Shown piece after piece: positions 1-13,249 of a stretch of DNA of 59,836 bases. Source of the DNA: Acidobacteriota bacterium (GTDB lineage Bacteria > Acidobacteriota > UBA890 > WLXD01). The notes beneath the pieces are model-generated. The model had not been told where the DNA came from. It worked only from the letters and a program-made list of their open reading frames with translations, and ran no database searches. How positions within the stretch are numbered: the first letter of the stretch is position 1; every line of letters begins with the position of its first letter. The translations under genes were made by a program, and so were the position numbers. The DNA lies in the NCBI GenBank assembly GCA_029263335.1, contig JAJCXS010000289.1, positions 1 to 59,836 of the forward strand, written 5' to 3'.

Positions 1-1818
1 ACCGCCATTCTCGTCGTGCCCGCAGTGGGTGGCGCTCAGCAGACCGCCAAGCCTGTGCTTCACGGCCAACACTGGGTCGCCATTACCGGCAAGCCGCTCG
101 GCGCGACCGCGGGCGCGATGATCTTCCAGCAGGGCGGCAACGCGGTTGATGCAGCGTGCGCGATGCTCGCAGCGACCTCTACGATGTGGGACACGCTGGG
201 GTGGGGTGGTGAAACGCAGGCGCTGATCTACGACCCGACCCAGAAGAAGGTGGTCGGGATCAACGCGTTGGGCGTGGCCCCGACGGGCGCGACGCCCGAG
301 TTCTTCAAGGACCAGGGTCTCGACTACCCGCCCGCGTACGGTCCCCATGCCGCCGTCACCCCGGGGACACCGGGCGGTTTGCTCGTGATGCTCGAGAAGT
401 ACGGCACGATGAGTCTGGCCCAGGTGCTGGCACCGGCTATCGAGATGGCCGACGGTTATCCGATCGAGGAACAAGCCGTCCGTGGCATCGAGCGCGAGAA
501 GGAGCGCATCAAAGAGTGGCCATACTCGAAAGAGGTGTTCCTCCCGCATCTGGGCGAAGAGCACGAGGCGCCGAATCCCGGCGAGATGTTCAGGCAGCCG
601 GACCTGGCCGCTACCCTACGCAAGATGGTGACGGCCGAACACGAGGCATTGCTGAGCGGAGCCACCCGCGAGGAGGCCATCGGTGCTGCCTACGATCGCT
701 TCTATCGTGGCGACATCGCCGAGGAGTTTGTTCGCGGTTCGCAGGAGATGGGTGGTCTGCACACCATGGAAGATCTGGCCAACTGGGAGGTCTTCGTCGA
801 AGAGCCGGTAATGACCACCTACAAGGGCATCGAGGTATATAAGCTCACCCATTGGGTGCAGGGCCCGGTCATGCTGCAGGCGTTGAATATGGTGGAGCAA
901 CTCGACGTTGCCTCCATGGGATACAACAGCTCGCGATACATGCACGCGCTGTATCAGGTGATGAACCTTGCCTTCGCCGATCGTGACTTCTACTACGGCG
1001 ACCCCTATTTCCCGCCGGAGGAGCCGATTGGGGGGCTCCTATCCAAGGAGTACGCTGCGGACCGCGTCGCGGAGATCGACTGGGAGCGCAACGACGAACA
1101 CGCCGGGCCGGGCGACCCGTATCCGTATCAGGGAGGCGAAAACCCGTTCCTGCACTATCTCGATCGCTGGGGTGAGCGCACGGTCGATCCCGCCGAGGGT
1201 TCCGCCGCCATGGAACAGTTCGAAGCGGATTTCCATGCTGGAACCACGTCGATTCAGGCCGTCGACGCCGAAGGCTGGGTGGTGTCGATAACGCCTAGCG
1301 GCGGCTGGATTCCCGCCGCCATCGCTGGCCGCACTGGTGTTGGCATGAGCCAGCGGATGCAGAGCTTCGTCCTGGATCCCGCAGAGAATCCATACAACGT
1401 CGTCGCGCCCGGCAAGCGGCCGCGGGCAACGCTGACGCCGGGCCTCGCGCTCAAGGACGGCAGGCCGTATCTGTCGTTTGCGGTCCAGGGTGGCGACGCT
1501 CAGGATCAGAACCTGCTGCAGTTCTTCCTCAACATGGTCGAGTGGGATATGAACGTGCAGCAGGCCGTCGAGGCAGCGAACATCAACAGTTCGCAGATGC
1601 GCGGGTCGTTCGGCGAGCACGTCTCGATTCCGGGGCGCATCGTGATCCAGGCCGCCACACCGCCGTGGGTACGCGCCGAGCTGCGCGCCATGGGGTACTC
1701 GCTGGCGGAGCGCGAAAGGACCTCGGGTCCGATCAACGCGATCTACTTCGACTGGGAAAACGGCACCTTCTGGGGTGGTTCCAGCCATCACGGTGAGGAC
1801 TACGGGATCGCCTGGTAG
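1..1818 (+). CDS. Gamma-glutamyltransferase family protein, 5' end outside the window
   Basis: Ntn-hydrolase of the gamma-glutamyltranspeptidase family, which transfers or hydrolyses gamma-glutamyl groups, usually in the periplasm. The frame is open to the left edge. The residues before the GTG at 16 (ILVV, then PAVGGAQQ) look like the end of a signal peptide, so the true start lies upstream. The N-terminal GKPLGATAGAMIFQQGGNAVDAA block is typical of the large subunit. The autocleavage region is HAGTTSIQAVD, about 408 codons after position 16, with a Thr as candidate nucleophile. PGKRPRATLTPG and GGDAQDQNLLQ are the usual small-subunit blocks. The canonical TTH is TTS here, so a GGT-like amidase (cephalosporin acylase type) is also possible. 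Followed by a 124-bp gap before the respiratory operon. Confidence 0.85.
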   Translation, partial: TAILVVPAVGGAQQTAKPVLHGQHWVAITGKPLGATAGAMIFQQGGNAVDAACAMLAATSTMWDTLGWGGETQALIYDPTQKKVVGINALGVAPTGATPEFFKDQGLDYPPAYGPHAAVTPGTPGGLLVMLEKYGTMSLAQVLAPAIEMADGYPIEEQAVRGIEREKERIKEWPYSKEVFLPHLGEEHEAPNPGEMFRQPDLAATLRKMVTAEHEALLSGATREEAIGAAYDRFYRGDIAEEFVRGSQEMGGLHTMEDLANWEVFVEEPVMTTYKGIEVYKLTHWVQGPVMLQALNMVEQLDVASMGYNSSRYMHALYQVMNLAFADRDFYYGDPYFPPEEPIGGLLSKEYAADRVAEIDWERNDEHAGPGDPYPYQGGENPFLHYLDRWGERTVDPAEGSAAMEQFEADFHAGTTSIQAVDAEGWVVSITPSGGWIPAAIAGRTGVGMSQRMQSFVLDPAENPYNVVAPGKRPRATLTPGLALKDGRPYLSFAVQGGDAQDQNLLQFFLNMVEWDMNVQQAVEAANINSSQMRGSFGEHVSIPGRIVIQAATPPWVRAELRAMGYSLAERERTSGPINAIYFDWENGTFWGGSSHHGEDYGIAW

Positions 1819-1857
1819 AAAGTAGCTAGCGCGGTCTGCTTAAAAGTAGCTAGCGCG
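1819..1857. repeat. Two direct copies of a 15-bp unit upstream of actA
   Basis: AAAGTAGCTAGCGCG occurs at 1819-1833 and again at 1843-1857, start-to-start spacing 24 bp. Each copy contains the palindrome GCTAGC. The pair begins directly after the ggt stop codon and ends 85 bp before the actA ATG. This suggests a tandem regulator site for the ACIII/cox operon or a local duplication. No known regulator is recognised. Confidence 0.6.
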
Positions 1858-1942
1858 TTCGTGACCTGCGGGTTATCTAGAAGGCAGCACACACGAGACG
1901 TCCCGAGCGGGGCGCGTTCACCAGGGTAGGAGCCGGGCAACG

Positions 1943-2593
1943 ATGGCCCAGATTTTCCACCCCAGCACGAACACGCTCTCGCGGCTCAGTATCTTCGGGG
2001 CGGCATTCGTTGTCGCTGCACTCGCCTGGGCAGCCGGTACATGGTCACGTTCTTCGGTGGCCACGGGTGTAGGCGTTGCGCAGCAGCAACAGGTTCCCTT
2101 CAGCCACAAGCACCACGCTAGCGGGCTGGGAATCGATTGCCGCTACTGTCATACGGCCGTCGAGGAAAGTTCGTTCGCTGGGATTCCGCCGACCGCGACA
2201 TGCATGAACTGCCACTCCCAGATTTGGGTGGACAGTCCCATGCTCGAGCCGGTGCGCGAGAGCTTCCGTAGCGGCGATCCGCTGGAGTGGATCCGGGTAC
2301 ACGATCTCGCCGATTTCGTGTACTTCAACCATTCCGTCCATGTTGCCAAGGGTGTGGGCTGTAGCACCTGCCACGGGCAGGTCGACGAGATGCCACTGAT
2401 GTGGAAAGAGAACACGCTCTACATGGAGTGGTGTCTGGAGTGCCACCGTCAGCCGGAGAAGTACGTTCGCCCTCGGGCCGAGGTGTTCAACATGAACTGG
2501 GAGACACCGACGGACCAGTTCGAACTGGGGCGGCATCTCGTAGAGGAGTACGACATCGAGAACCTCACCTCGTGCTCGACGTGCCACCGATGA
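1943..2593 (+). CDS. actA: Alternative complex III subunit A, pentahaem cytochrome c (first copy)
   Basis: Periplasmic multihaem subunit of ACIII, the quinol:cytochrome c/HiPIP oxidoreductase that replaces bc1. 216 residues. An uncleaved N-terminal hydrophobic segment (about residues 15-32) can anchor it. Five CXXCH haem sites are visible: CRYCH, CMNCH, CSTCH, CLECH and, at the very C-terminus, CSTCH. This matches the pentahaem ActA described for the family. First gene of a compact operon; its stop codon overlaps the actB start (ATGA at 2590). Electrons presumably pass from the ActB Fe-S clusters through these haems to ActE or directly to the caa3 oxidase encoded downstream. Confidence 0.93.
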   Translation: MAQIFHPSTNTLSRLSIFGAAFVVAALAWAAGTWSRSSVATGVGVAQQQQVPFSHKHHASGLGIDCRYCHTAVEESSFAGIPPTATCMNCHSQIWVDSPMLEPVRESFRSGDPLEWIRVHDLADFVYFNHSVHVAKGVGCSTCHGQVDEMPLMWKENTLYMEWCLECHRQPEKYVRPRAEVFNMNWETPTDQFELGRHLVEEYDIENLTSCSTCHR

Positions 2594-5500
2594 ACATGCA
2601 GCGCGCGAAGTCGAACGAACTCGCCGAGTTGAGAGCCAGGCTGGCCAGCTCGCAGGGGAAGCAGTATTGGCGCAGCCTCGACGAGATCGCAGAGACGCCG
2701 GAGTTCGTCGAGTACCTACAGCGAGAGTTTCCCGAGCAGGCCTCCGAGCTGAACGACCCGGTCAGTCGTCGCCGGTTCATGCAGCTGATGGGAGCCTCGC
2801 TCGCGCTCGCGGGCGCAACCGCCTGCACCAATCGTTCGGTCGAGAAGATCGTTCCCTACGTGCATCAGCCCGAGAATCTGATTCCGGGACGGCCCCTGTA
2901 CTACGCAACGAGTTTCGCGCTCGGTGGCTATGCCGTGGGCTTGTTGGCTGAGAGTCATATGGGGCGTCCGACCAAACTCGAGGGCAACCCCGAGCACCCG
3001 GCCAGCCTGGGTTCGAGCGACTCGTTCCTGCAGGCATCGATCCTGGCTCTGTACGATCCGGACCGGTCACAGGTTGTGCGCCACAACGGTCGAATAGCAA
3101 CCTGGGACGGGTTCCTGTCGATGATCGGAACGGCGATGGCCGCGACGGAGGCCGCCGACGGTGGTAGCGGCGTGCGCCTGCTGACGCAGACGGTCACGTC
3201 GCCCACACTCGTCGGGCAAATCTCTGAGCTGCAGGCGAAGATCCCGGGCGTGCGCTGGCATCAATGGGAGCCGGTCAATCGCGACAACGCATTCGCGGGG
3301 GCTTTGGCGGCGTTTGGCGAGGGCGTTGAGACCCGCTACGACTTCGGCGCGGTCGACGTCGTACTGAGCCTGGACGCCGATATCTACACGGATGTGCCGG
3401 GCAGCATTCGCTACACGCGCGACTTCGCAGCGCGTCGCCGGGTGAGCGACGATCACCGCGAGATGGCCCGGCTGTACGCGGTCGAGTCGACGCCGACCAT
3501 CACCGGCGGATCGGCGGACCATCGATGGCGTGTGCGAGCGTGCGACGTTGAGGCGGTTGCCCGCGCGATCGCGGCCGAGCTCGGCGTACCAAGTCTCGTG
3601 GGAGGGCAGGGGCTCCCCGCCGGCATGGATCACGAAGCTGTCGTTGCGATTGCCGAAGATCTACGGGCTCATGGCGGGCACAGCCTGGTCGTTCCCGGAG
3701 AGGGCCAACCGCCGGCCCTGCACGCGTTGGCGCACGCGCTGAACCACCACCTTGGCAACATCGGGGCCACCGTCGTCTACACGGATCCGGTGGCGGCGAA
3801 CGCTGGCTTGCAGCTGGATTCGCTGCAGGAACTCGTAGCGGACATGAACGCGGGCGACGTAGATCTGCTGGTGGTGATCGGCGGCAACCCGGTATACGAC
3901 GCGCCGGCCGATCTCGACTTTGCGGCCGCGCTCGACAACGTTCCGACGCGGGTTCACATGGGTACCCACGAGGACGAAACCGCGGAGCTGTGCCACTGGC
4001 ACGTTCCCGAGACGCATTTCCTAGAGGCCTGGAGCGATGCTCGTGCCTACGACGGAACCATCTCGATGGTGCAGCCACTGATCGAGCCGCTACGGGGTGG
4101 CCGTTCAGCGCACGAGTTGCTCGCGATCTTGGCCAGCGGGCCCGAGCGGGAAGGCGAGCGGATCGTAAAATCTGCCTGGCAGCGCCGCTGGGACAACGGC
4201 GAGCTATCGCGCGATCTGGGCGAGACGTTCGACAAGGCATGGCGCCGGATCCTGCACGACGGCGTGGTGCCGGATAGCCAGCTGCCGACGCGCGAGGTGG
4301 CGCTGACCGCCGGCTGGGACCAGGGCCAAGCCGCAACGCCCGGCGACGGCATCGAAGTGATCTTCCGCGCTGACCCGACAGTCTGGGACGGGCGATTCGC
4401 GAACAACGGCTGGTTGCAGGAGACGCCAAAACCGATCACCAAACTGACCTGGGACAACGCCGCGCTGGTCAGCCCGGCGACGGCTGAACGGCTCGGCGTG
4501 ACCAGCGAGGACGTCGTCGCGCTCGAGCTCGACGGTCGCACGGTACGTGCGCCGATCTGGGTGTTGCCGGGCCAACCCGACAACTCGCTGACGCTGCCGC
4601 TCGGGTATGGTCGCCGGCGGACCGGACGCGTGGGAGCCGGCACAGGCTTCGATGCGTACAGGCTGCGAGCCAGCGGCGGGCTTCACTTTGCGGTCGGGTT
4701 GAGCGTGGAGAGCACCGGGCGCCGCTATCAGCTCGCATCGACCCAGATGCACAACTCGATGGAGGGACGCGACATCGTGCGCGTCGGCGATTTCCACGAG
4801 TTCCGCGAAACGGGCGAGATTCATCACCCCCACACTCACGTGCCGGGCCCCGACGAGAGCCTCTTCCCGCCGTACGAATACGCGGGCCACTCCTGGGGCA
4901 TGTCGATCGATCTGAACACCTGCATTGGCTGCACCGGGTGCGTCACGGCGTGTCAGGCCGAGAACAACATCCCGATCGTCGGCAAAGATGAGGTCGCCAA
5001 CGGCCGCGAGATGCACTGGATTCGCGTTGATCGCTACTGGAGCGGCGATGTCGATGATCCCGAGACGGTCTTTCAGCCGGTGGCCTGCATGCATTGCGAC
5101 AACGCTCCGTGTGAGGTCGTTTGTCCGGTGGCCGCCACGGTCCATGGTTCCGAAGGCCTCAACGAGATGGTCTACAACCGCTGCGTCGGTACGCGGTACT
5201 GCGCCAACAACTGCCCCTACAAGGTGCGGCGCTTCAATTTCCTGTCGTACACCGACTATGACGAGACGCCGGTCATGCGGTTGCTGCAGAACCCCGATGT
5301 AACGGTCCGCTCGCGGGGAGTCATGGAGAAGTGCTCCTACTGCGTGCAGCGCATCAACGTCGCCCGCCAAGACGCCAAGGTCGAGGGGCGCGAGCTGGTC
5401 GATGGTGACGTGGTTACCGCCTGCCAGCAGGCCTGCCCGGCGCAGGCGATTGCCTTCGGTGATCTCAACGATGCGGACAGTGCCATCGCAGCCGCCCGAA

Positions 5501-5629
5501 AAGAGCCGCTGCACTACGGACTGCTTGCCGAACTGGGCACCAGGCCGCGCACCAACTACCTGGCCCGCTTGCGCAATCTCAACCCGACGCTGAGCGCGGA
5601 TGACCAGCACCTCGACGCCGAGGACGATC

Positions 5630-5637
<8 letters not shown>
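2590..5637 (+). CDS. actB: Alternative complex III subunit B, molybdopterin-like/Fe-S fusion (first copy)
   Basis: Fused B1 (molybdopterin oxidoreductase-like) and B2 (Fe-S) subunit of ACIII, 1015 residues from the ATG at 2590, chosen because it overlaps the actA stop. A Tat-type signal SRRRFMQLMGAS lies at residues 59-70. The B1 domain lacks cysteines at the usual N-terminal [4Fe-4S] site (YYATSFALGGYAVG, about residues 104-117), as expected for canonical ACIII. The B2 domain has four cysteine clusters: [37 protein letters not shown], and CSYC with CQQACP, giving three [4Fe-4S] and one [3Fe-4S] centre by family analogy. Overlaps actC by 8 bp. Confidence 0.94.
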
Positions 5638-7001
<1,364 letters not shown>

Positions 7002-7009
<8 letters not shown>

Positions 7010-7547
7010 CGTTCATGCCGTCTACGGCCTGATGGTCGAGTTTGCCTCTACGGACGATCTCCTCGATGGCTGCTGCACCACGCGTGACGCGGGGTTCAAG
7101 AAAATCGATGCCTTCTCGCCGGCGCCCATCCACGGTTTAACCGAAGCGATCGGGTACCAGGGCAAGGGCTGGATCGCCAAGACCGTCTTTATCGGTGGCT
7201 TGCTGGGCGCGCTCACCGGCTTCGGCTTGCAGGCCTGGACCTCGGCTGTGGCCTACCCATTGAACATCGGTGGCCGCCCCTACGTGAGCTGGCCGGCGTT
7301 CATTCCGATCACCTTCGAGATGACGATCCTGGTGGCGGTGTTGGCCGCCGTCTTCGGCATGCTCGCCTGGAACAAGCTGCCGCAGCCCTACCATCCGGTC
7401 TTTAACGTGCAGCGTTTCAAACTGGCCAGCAGCGACCGGTTCTTCCTCGTGGTGGAGTCGATCGATGCGAAGTTCGATCGCGATCAAACCCGTACGTTTC
7501 TGGAGGGCCTCGACAATGCTGTCGGGGTATATGACGTTGAGTACTAG
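7002..7547 (+). CDS. actD: Alternative complex III subunit D, DUF3341 membrane protein (first copy)
   Basis: 181-residue DUF3341-type ActD. The N-terminal soluble part carries the conserved DAGFKKIDAFSPAPIHG block (residues 28-44), followed by two membrane helices (about 59-80 and 98-118) separated by the conserved YPLNIGGRP loop. ActD packs against ActC/ActF in known ACIII structures and has no cofactor. Starts eight bases inside actC; its own end overlaps the start of actE. Confidence 0.9.
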
Positions 7548-8115
7548 AGCGACCGCAGTGGCGCTAGGGGTCCTCGCGGTCGCGGGATCCGGCTGCTTCG
7601 AGCAAGACATGGCGAATGAGGGTCGCTTGAAGCCACTGGAGGCGAGCGAGTTCTTCGAGGACGGCATGACCGCTCGTCAGCCTGTGGAGGGTACGGTCGC
7701 GCGCGGTCAACTGTTCAACGACGATCACCTCTACCGTGGAATGGTGGACGGCGCCCTCGCCGAGACGTTCCCGTTCGAGGTCACGGCCGACGTGCTCGAG
7801 CGCGGCCGCGAGCGCTACGAGATCTTCTGCACGCCCTGCCACGACCAGATCGGTACCGGCAACGGGATTGTCGTTCAGCGCGGCTTCCGGCGGCCCAGTT
7901 CGTTCCATGTGGATGCGTTGAGGGCAGCGCCGGCGGGGCACTTCTATGATGTCATGACCAACGGATTCGGGACGATGCCGAGCTACGCGGCGCAGGTGCC
8001 CGTTGAGGATCGATGGGCGATCGTCGCCTACATCCGTGCCCTGCAGCTGGCTCAGAACGCGACGGACGCTGATCTCGGCCCCCAGGATCTCGAGCAGCTA
8101 GGGGAGCGACGATGA
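7531..8115 (+). CDS. actE: Alternative complex III subunit E, monohaem cytochrome c lipoprotein (first copy)
   Basis: 194-residue periplasmic monohaem cytochrome c. The start at 7531 is preferred: it follows a GGGG stretch at 5-bp spacing and gives a compact lipoprotein signal ending at GSGCF, so the Cys is probably lipidated. An in-frame ATG at 7516 is possible. Haem site CTPCH with the downstream FGTMPSY segment supplying the axial Met. Family role: distal electron carrier of ACIII on the periplasmic face. Overlaps both actD and actF (ATGA at 8112). Confidence 0.9.
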   Translation: MTLSTRATAVALGVLAVAGSGCFEQDMANEGRLKPLEASEFFEDGMTARQPVEGTVARGQLFNDDHLYRGMVDGALAETFPFEVTADVLERGRERYEIFCTPCHDQIGTGNGIVVQRGFRRPSSFHVDALRAAPAGHFYDVMTNGFGTMPSYAAQVPVEDRWAIVAYIRALQLAQNATDADLGPQDLEQLGERR

Positions 8116-9302
8116 ACGCCTCCGACGCGGTGCGGTTCAACGGCTTGCAGCGCCGGGCACTGCTGGTCGGTCTCGGTGCCTTGGCGCTGTCACTGGTTGG
8201 CTGGTTCATGGACCCAGCACAGTTCTACCGGTCGTGGTTGGCCGGTTATCTGTACTGGCTGGCGTTCCCGCTGGGCGCCTTTGGCTTCGTGTGTCTGCAC
8301 AACATGACGGGCGGCGGGTGGGGATTCGTGATTCGCCGTGTGCTCGAGTCCGCCGCGGGCACCACTCCTTTGATGGTGCTGTTCTTTGTCCCCGTGGTGC
8401 TCGGGTTGACCGACCTGTACGAGTGGGCGGATCCGGCCATTGTCGCCGCGGACCCGATTCTGCAGTACAAGGCGCCGTTTCTGAACGTGCCGTTCTTCCT
8501 GGCTCGCGCGACGCTGTATTTCGCGGTTTGGATCGTGGTGACGCAGCTCGTTGTGCGTTGGTCGCGCCAGCAGGACGAAGGCGATGACCCGCGCCCGAAT
8601 TTGACTCGGCGGTTGCAGCTGCTGTCGGGTGCAGGCCTGCCGATCTACGCGCTCACGGTGAGCTTCGCGACCATCGATTGGGGCATGACGCTCGATCCGC
8701 ACTGGTTTTCGACGATCTACGGCTTGCTCTTCGTGGTCGGACAGGGGCTGGCGACGTTGGCTTTTTCGATCATCATGCTGGCCAAGCTCTCCGGCCGGGA
8801 GCCCTTGGCGGGTGTCGTGCGCCGCGGGCATTTCCATGATCTCGGTAACCTCATGCTGGCTTTCGTGATGTTGTGGGCCTACATGAGTTTCTCGCAGTAC
8901 CTGATTATCTGGTCGGGCAACCTGCCCGAGGAGATCAGCTGGTACCTGAACCGAAGCGCCGGTGGCTGGCAGTTCTTCGCACCGGTGCTGATGGCATTCC
9001 ATTTCGCGCTGCCCTTCCTGTTGCTGCTGGCCCGCCGCCGCAAGCAGTCGGCCGAGGCGCTTACGCGAATCGCCGTGTGGGTCCTGATCCTGAGGTTCGT
9101 CGACATCTTCTGGCTCGTCGCCCCGGCGTTCTCGCCACGTGAATTCCAGGTCCATTGGCTTGATCTGTCGATACCGGTGGCCATGGGCGGGATCTGGCTC
9201 GCCTATTTCCTCAACCGGCTCGGGAGTTGGTCCTTGTTGCCGACCAACGATCCGAGGATCGACGAGGCGTTGAAGGGTTCATCGCACGAGGTGCACGCAT
9301 GA
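8112..9302 (+). CDS. actF: Alternative complex III subunit F, NrfD-like membrane subunit (first copy)
   Basis: 396-residue integral membrane protein with about ten helices, the second quinol-oxidoreductase membrane subunit of ACIII (ActF). Conserved blocks include the D/W-rich TIDWGMTLDPHWFSTIYG segment in the middle, LGNLMLAFVMLWAYMSFSQY and ISWYLNR. It is paralogous to ActC but shorter and usually lacks the quinol-site signature. Begins at an ATGA overlap with actE and ends at an ATGA overlap with the next small gene. Confidence 0.92.
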   Translation: MNASDAVRFNGLQRRALLVGLGALALSLVGWFMDPAQFYRSWLAGYLYWLAFPLGAFGFVCLHNMTGGGWGFVIRRVLESAAGTTPLMVLFFVPVVLGLTDLYEWADPAIVAADPILQYKAPFLNVPFFLARATLYFAVWIVVTQLVVRWSRQQDEGDDPRPNLTRRLQLLSGAGLPIYALTVSFATIDWGMTLDPHWFSTIYGLLFVVGQGLATLAFSIIMLAKLSGREPLAGVVRRGHFHDLGNLMLAFVMLWAYMSFSQYLIIWSGNLPEEISWYLNRSAGGWQFFAPVLMAFHFALPFLLLLARRRKQSAEALTRIAVWVLILRFVDIFWLVAPAFSPREFQVHWLDLSIPVAMGGIWLAYFLNRLGSWSLLPTNDPRIDEALKGSSHEVHA

Positions 9303-9709
9303 GTCGCCAGGCCCCCGACGTTTCCAAAGGTTCGCTGGAGCGAGGTCACGAGCAGACCGATCTGAGCGTGCGTACGCTGTTCTTCGGGTTAGCAGTGCTG
9401 ACTGTCGGGACCGTCCTGGCCGTCTGGGGAATGGCGGTGATGTTCGGTGTCCTCGATGCTCGGGCTGTCGAGCGAGCGGCGCCTCGGTCGCCGTTGGTGG
9501 AGCCCGTCGTGAAGCCGCCGGAGCCGCGACTCGAGAACTCGCCACGTGAGGTTCGCGACCGGATCGACGCGCTGCGCGAGATGCAGGAGACCACCTACAC
9601 CTGGCTCGATCGGCAAGCGGGGGTTGCCCGTATCCCGGTGAGCCGCGCCATGGAAATCCTGGCCGCGCGCGGTTTGCCGCACCGGTCGGATTCGGAGCAG
9701 CAACCATGA
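9299..9709 (+). CDS. Small single-span membrane protein between actF and sco
   Basis: 136 residues from the ATG at 9299, which overlaps the actF stop. One transmembrane helix (about residues 26-50, LFFGLAVLTVGTVLAVWGMAV) is followed by a proline-rich linker and a soluble tail ending VSRAMEILAARGLP. It resembles the small one-helix proteins encoded between ACIII and caa3 genes in many bacteria (ActG-like or oxidase-assembly type), but no defined domain is recognised. Position and coupling argue for a role in the ACIII-caa3 assembly or supercomplex. Confidence 0.75.
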   Translation: MSRQAPDVSKGSLERGHEQTDLSVRTLFFGLAVLTVGTVLAVWGMAVMFGVLDARAVERAAPRSPLVEPVVKPPEPRLENSPREVRDRIDALREMQETTYTWLDRQAGVARIPVSRAMEILAARGLPHRSDSEQQP

Positions 9710-10536
9710 AGTGGGTCGCAGCTGTCGCCATTGTCGCTACCTTGACGCCGTTCACGGCGGCGGCGCAGAACCTCGATCCGCAGGAGTTGGCAGACCGGGT
9801 GGGCATCGATCAGAAACTCGGTACCGATCTCCCGCTGGGGCTGACCTTTCGCGACGAGGCGGGCGCGCAGGTTCAGTTGGGGGACTACTTCGGCGATCGG
9901 CCGGTGATCCTCTCGCTCGTTTACTACGAATGCCCGATGCTCTGTGGCGTGGCCATGGAAGGGCTGATCTCCAATCTGCGCGTACTCGGCCTTGATGTAG
10001 GCAGTGATTTTCAGATCGTCAACGTCAGCATCAACCCGACGGAAACCCCGAGCATCGCGGCCGGCAAGAAGATCGACTACCTGGCGCGCTTGGGGCGGAT
10101 GGATGATGCGGCTGCCGCGGGTTGGCACACGTTGACAGGTGATCAGGAATCGATCGATGCGCTCGCGACCGCGGTCGGGTTTCGCTACGTGTACGACGAG
10201 CGGTCCGGCGAGTATGCCCACGGTGCCGCGATCATGGTGATCACGCCCGAGGGCGAGATCTCTCGTTACTACTACGGCATCGAGTATCCTGCGCGCGACC
10301 TGCGGCTCGGGCTGGTAGAGGCGGCGGCAGGCCAGATCGGCACGGTGGGCGATCAGGTGATGCTGCTGTGCTACCGCTACGATCCCGTGAGCGGCAAGTA
10401 CGGGTTCGCGATCTGGACGGTCTTGCGCGCTGCCGGCGTGCTCACGCTCGTTGGCCTGTTCGGTTTCATTCTCCTGAGTCTGCGCCGTGAGCGCCTACAG
10501 CCAGCCGCGGCCGATCTGGCGGGAGGTGTCGAGTGA
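9706..10536 (+). CDS. SCO1/SenC copper chaperone for cytochrome oxidase
   Basis: 276-residue SCO family thioredoxin-fold protein. N-terminal signal peptide (about residues 1-20), copper-binding CPMLC motif at Cys76 and Cys80, and the conserved His in EYAHGAAIM. A C-terminal transmembrane helix (VLRAAGVLTLVGLFGFILL) anchors it to the membrane. Known role: delivery of copper or reductant to the CuA site of oxidase subunit II, encoded by the next gene, which it overlaps by four bases (GTGA). Confidence 0.92.
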   Translation: MKWVAAVAIVATLTPFTAAAQNLDPQELADRVGIDQKLGTDLPLGLTFRDEAGAQVQLGDYFGDRPVILSLVYYECPMLCGVAMEGLISNLRVLGLDVGSDFQIVNVSINPTETPSIAAGKKIDYLARLGRMDDAAAAGWHTLTGDQESIDALATAVGFRYVYDERSGEYAHGAAIMVITPEGEISRYYYGIEYPARDLRLGLVEAAAGQIGTVGDQVMLLCYRYDPVSGKYGFAIWTVLRAAGVLTLVGLFGFILLSLRRERLQPAAADLAGGVE

Positions 10537-11511
10537 ACGGCTCGCAACTTCCTCCGCTGCTGCCGCCTAGCGCCTCGACGATATCGGGCGAGCTGGACCT
10601 GCTCTTCGCCTATATCACCGCGGTCTCGCTGTTCTTTACCGTGGCCATCGCGATCGGTCTTGGCGTGCTCGCATTTCTGTATCGCCGCAAGGCCGGCGAC
10701 CCCATTCCGAAGCAGATCCACGGCAACACGGCGCTCGAACTCGTGTGGACCGGGATCCCGGTGCTGATCGTGCTCTCCTTCTTCTTCTGGGGCACCGACC
10801 TCTTCTTCCGCATGCGAACGCCGCCCGCCGACCCACTCGAGATCTTCGTGGTTGGCAAGCAATGGATGTGGAAGATCCAGCATCAGGAGGGGCCTCGCGA
10901 AATTAACGAGCTGCACATGCCGGTGGGGCAGCCCGTGAAGCTCACGATGACCTCCGAGGATGTCATCCACAGCTTCTCGGTGCCCGCATTTCGCGTGAAG
11001 CAGGACGTCCTGCCGGGGCGCTACACGACCATGTGGTTCGAGGCGACCAAGACGGGTACCTATCATTTGTTCTGTACCGAGTACTGTGGCACCGAGCACG
11101 CCGGCATGATGGGCCGGATCATCGTGATGGAGCCGAACGAGTACCAGGCGTGGCTCGGCGGCGGTGGTGGTGAGTCGCTGACCGCGGCCGGTGAGCGTCT
11201 CTTCAGCCAGCTCGGCTGCGCCACCTGTCACGGCGACCAGGCCGGAGCCCGCGGGCCCGCACTGGCGGGTCTTTATGGCACCGATGTGCAGCTCGGAACA
11301 GGCGGTGCCGTGACTGCCGACGAGGCCTATCTGCGGGAATCCATCACCGAACCGGCGGCCAAGGTCGTTGCCGGCTATGACGTGATCATGCCGACGTTTC
11401 TGGGCCAGGTTTCGGAGGAGGGCATCCTGCAACTGATTGCCTACATCCGTTCGCTTGGAACGACGACTGAGCCATCAGAACCCGCGGCCACAACGGTCGA
11501 GGAGGCGGACA

Positions 11512-11519
<8 letters not shown>
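10533..11519 (+). CDS. coxB: Cytochrome c oxidase subunit II with fused cytochrome c domain (caa3 type)
   Basis: 328 residues from a GTG overlapping the sco stop. Two membrane helices (about residues 22-50 and 66-92) precede the cupredoxin domain. The CuA ligands are in [12 protein letters not shown] with an upstream HSFSVPAF His. A C-terminal class I cytochrome c domain carries CATCH, and IMPTF supplies the axial Met. The fused cytochrome makes this a caa3 oxidase, able to take electrons directly from ACIII. Overlaps coxA. Confidence 0.95.
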
Positions 11520-13245
<1,726 letters not shown>

Positions 13246-13249
13246 CGCC

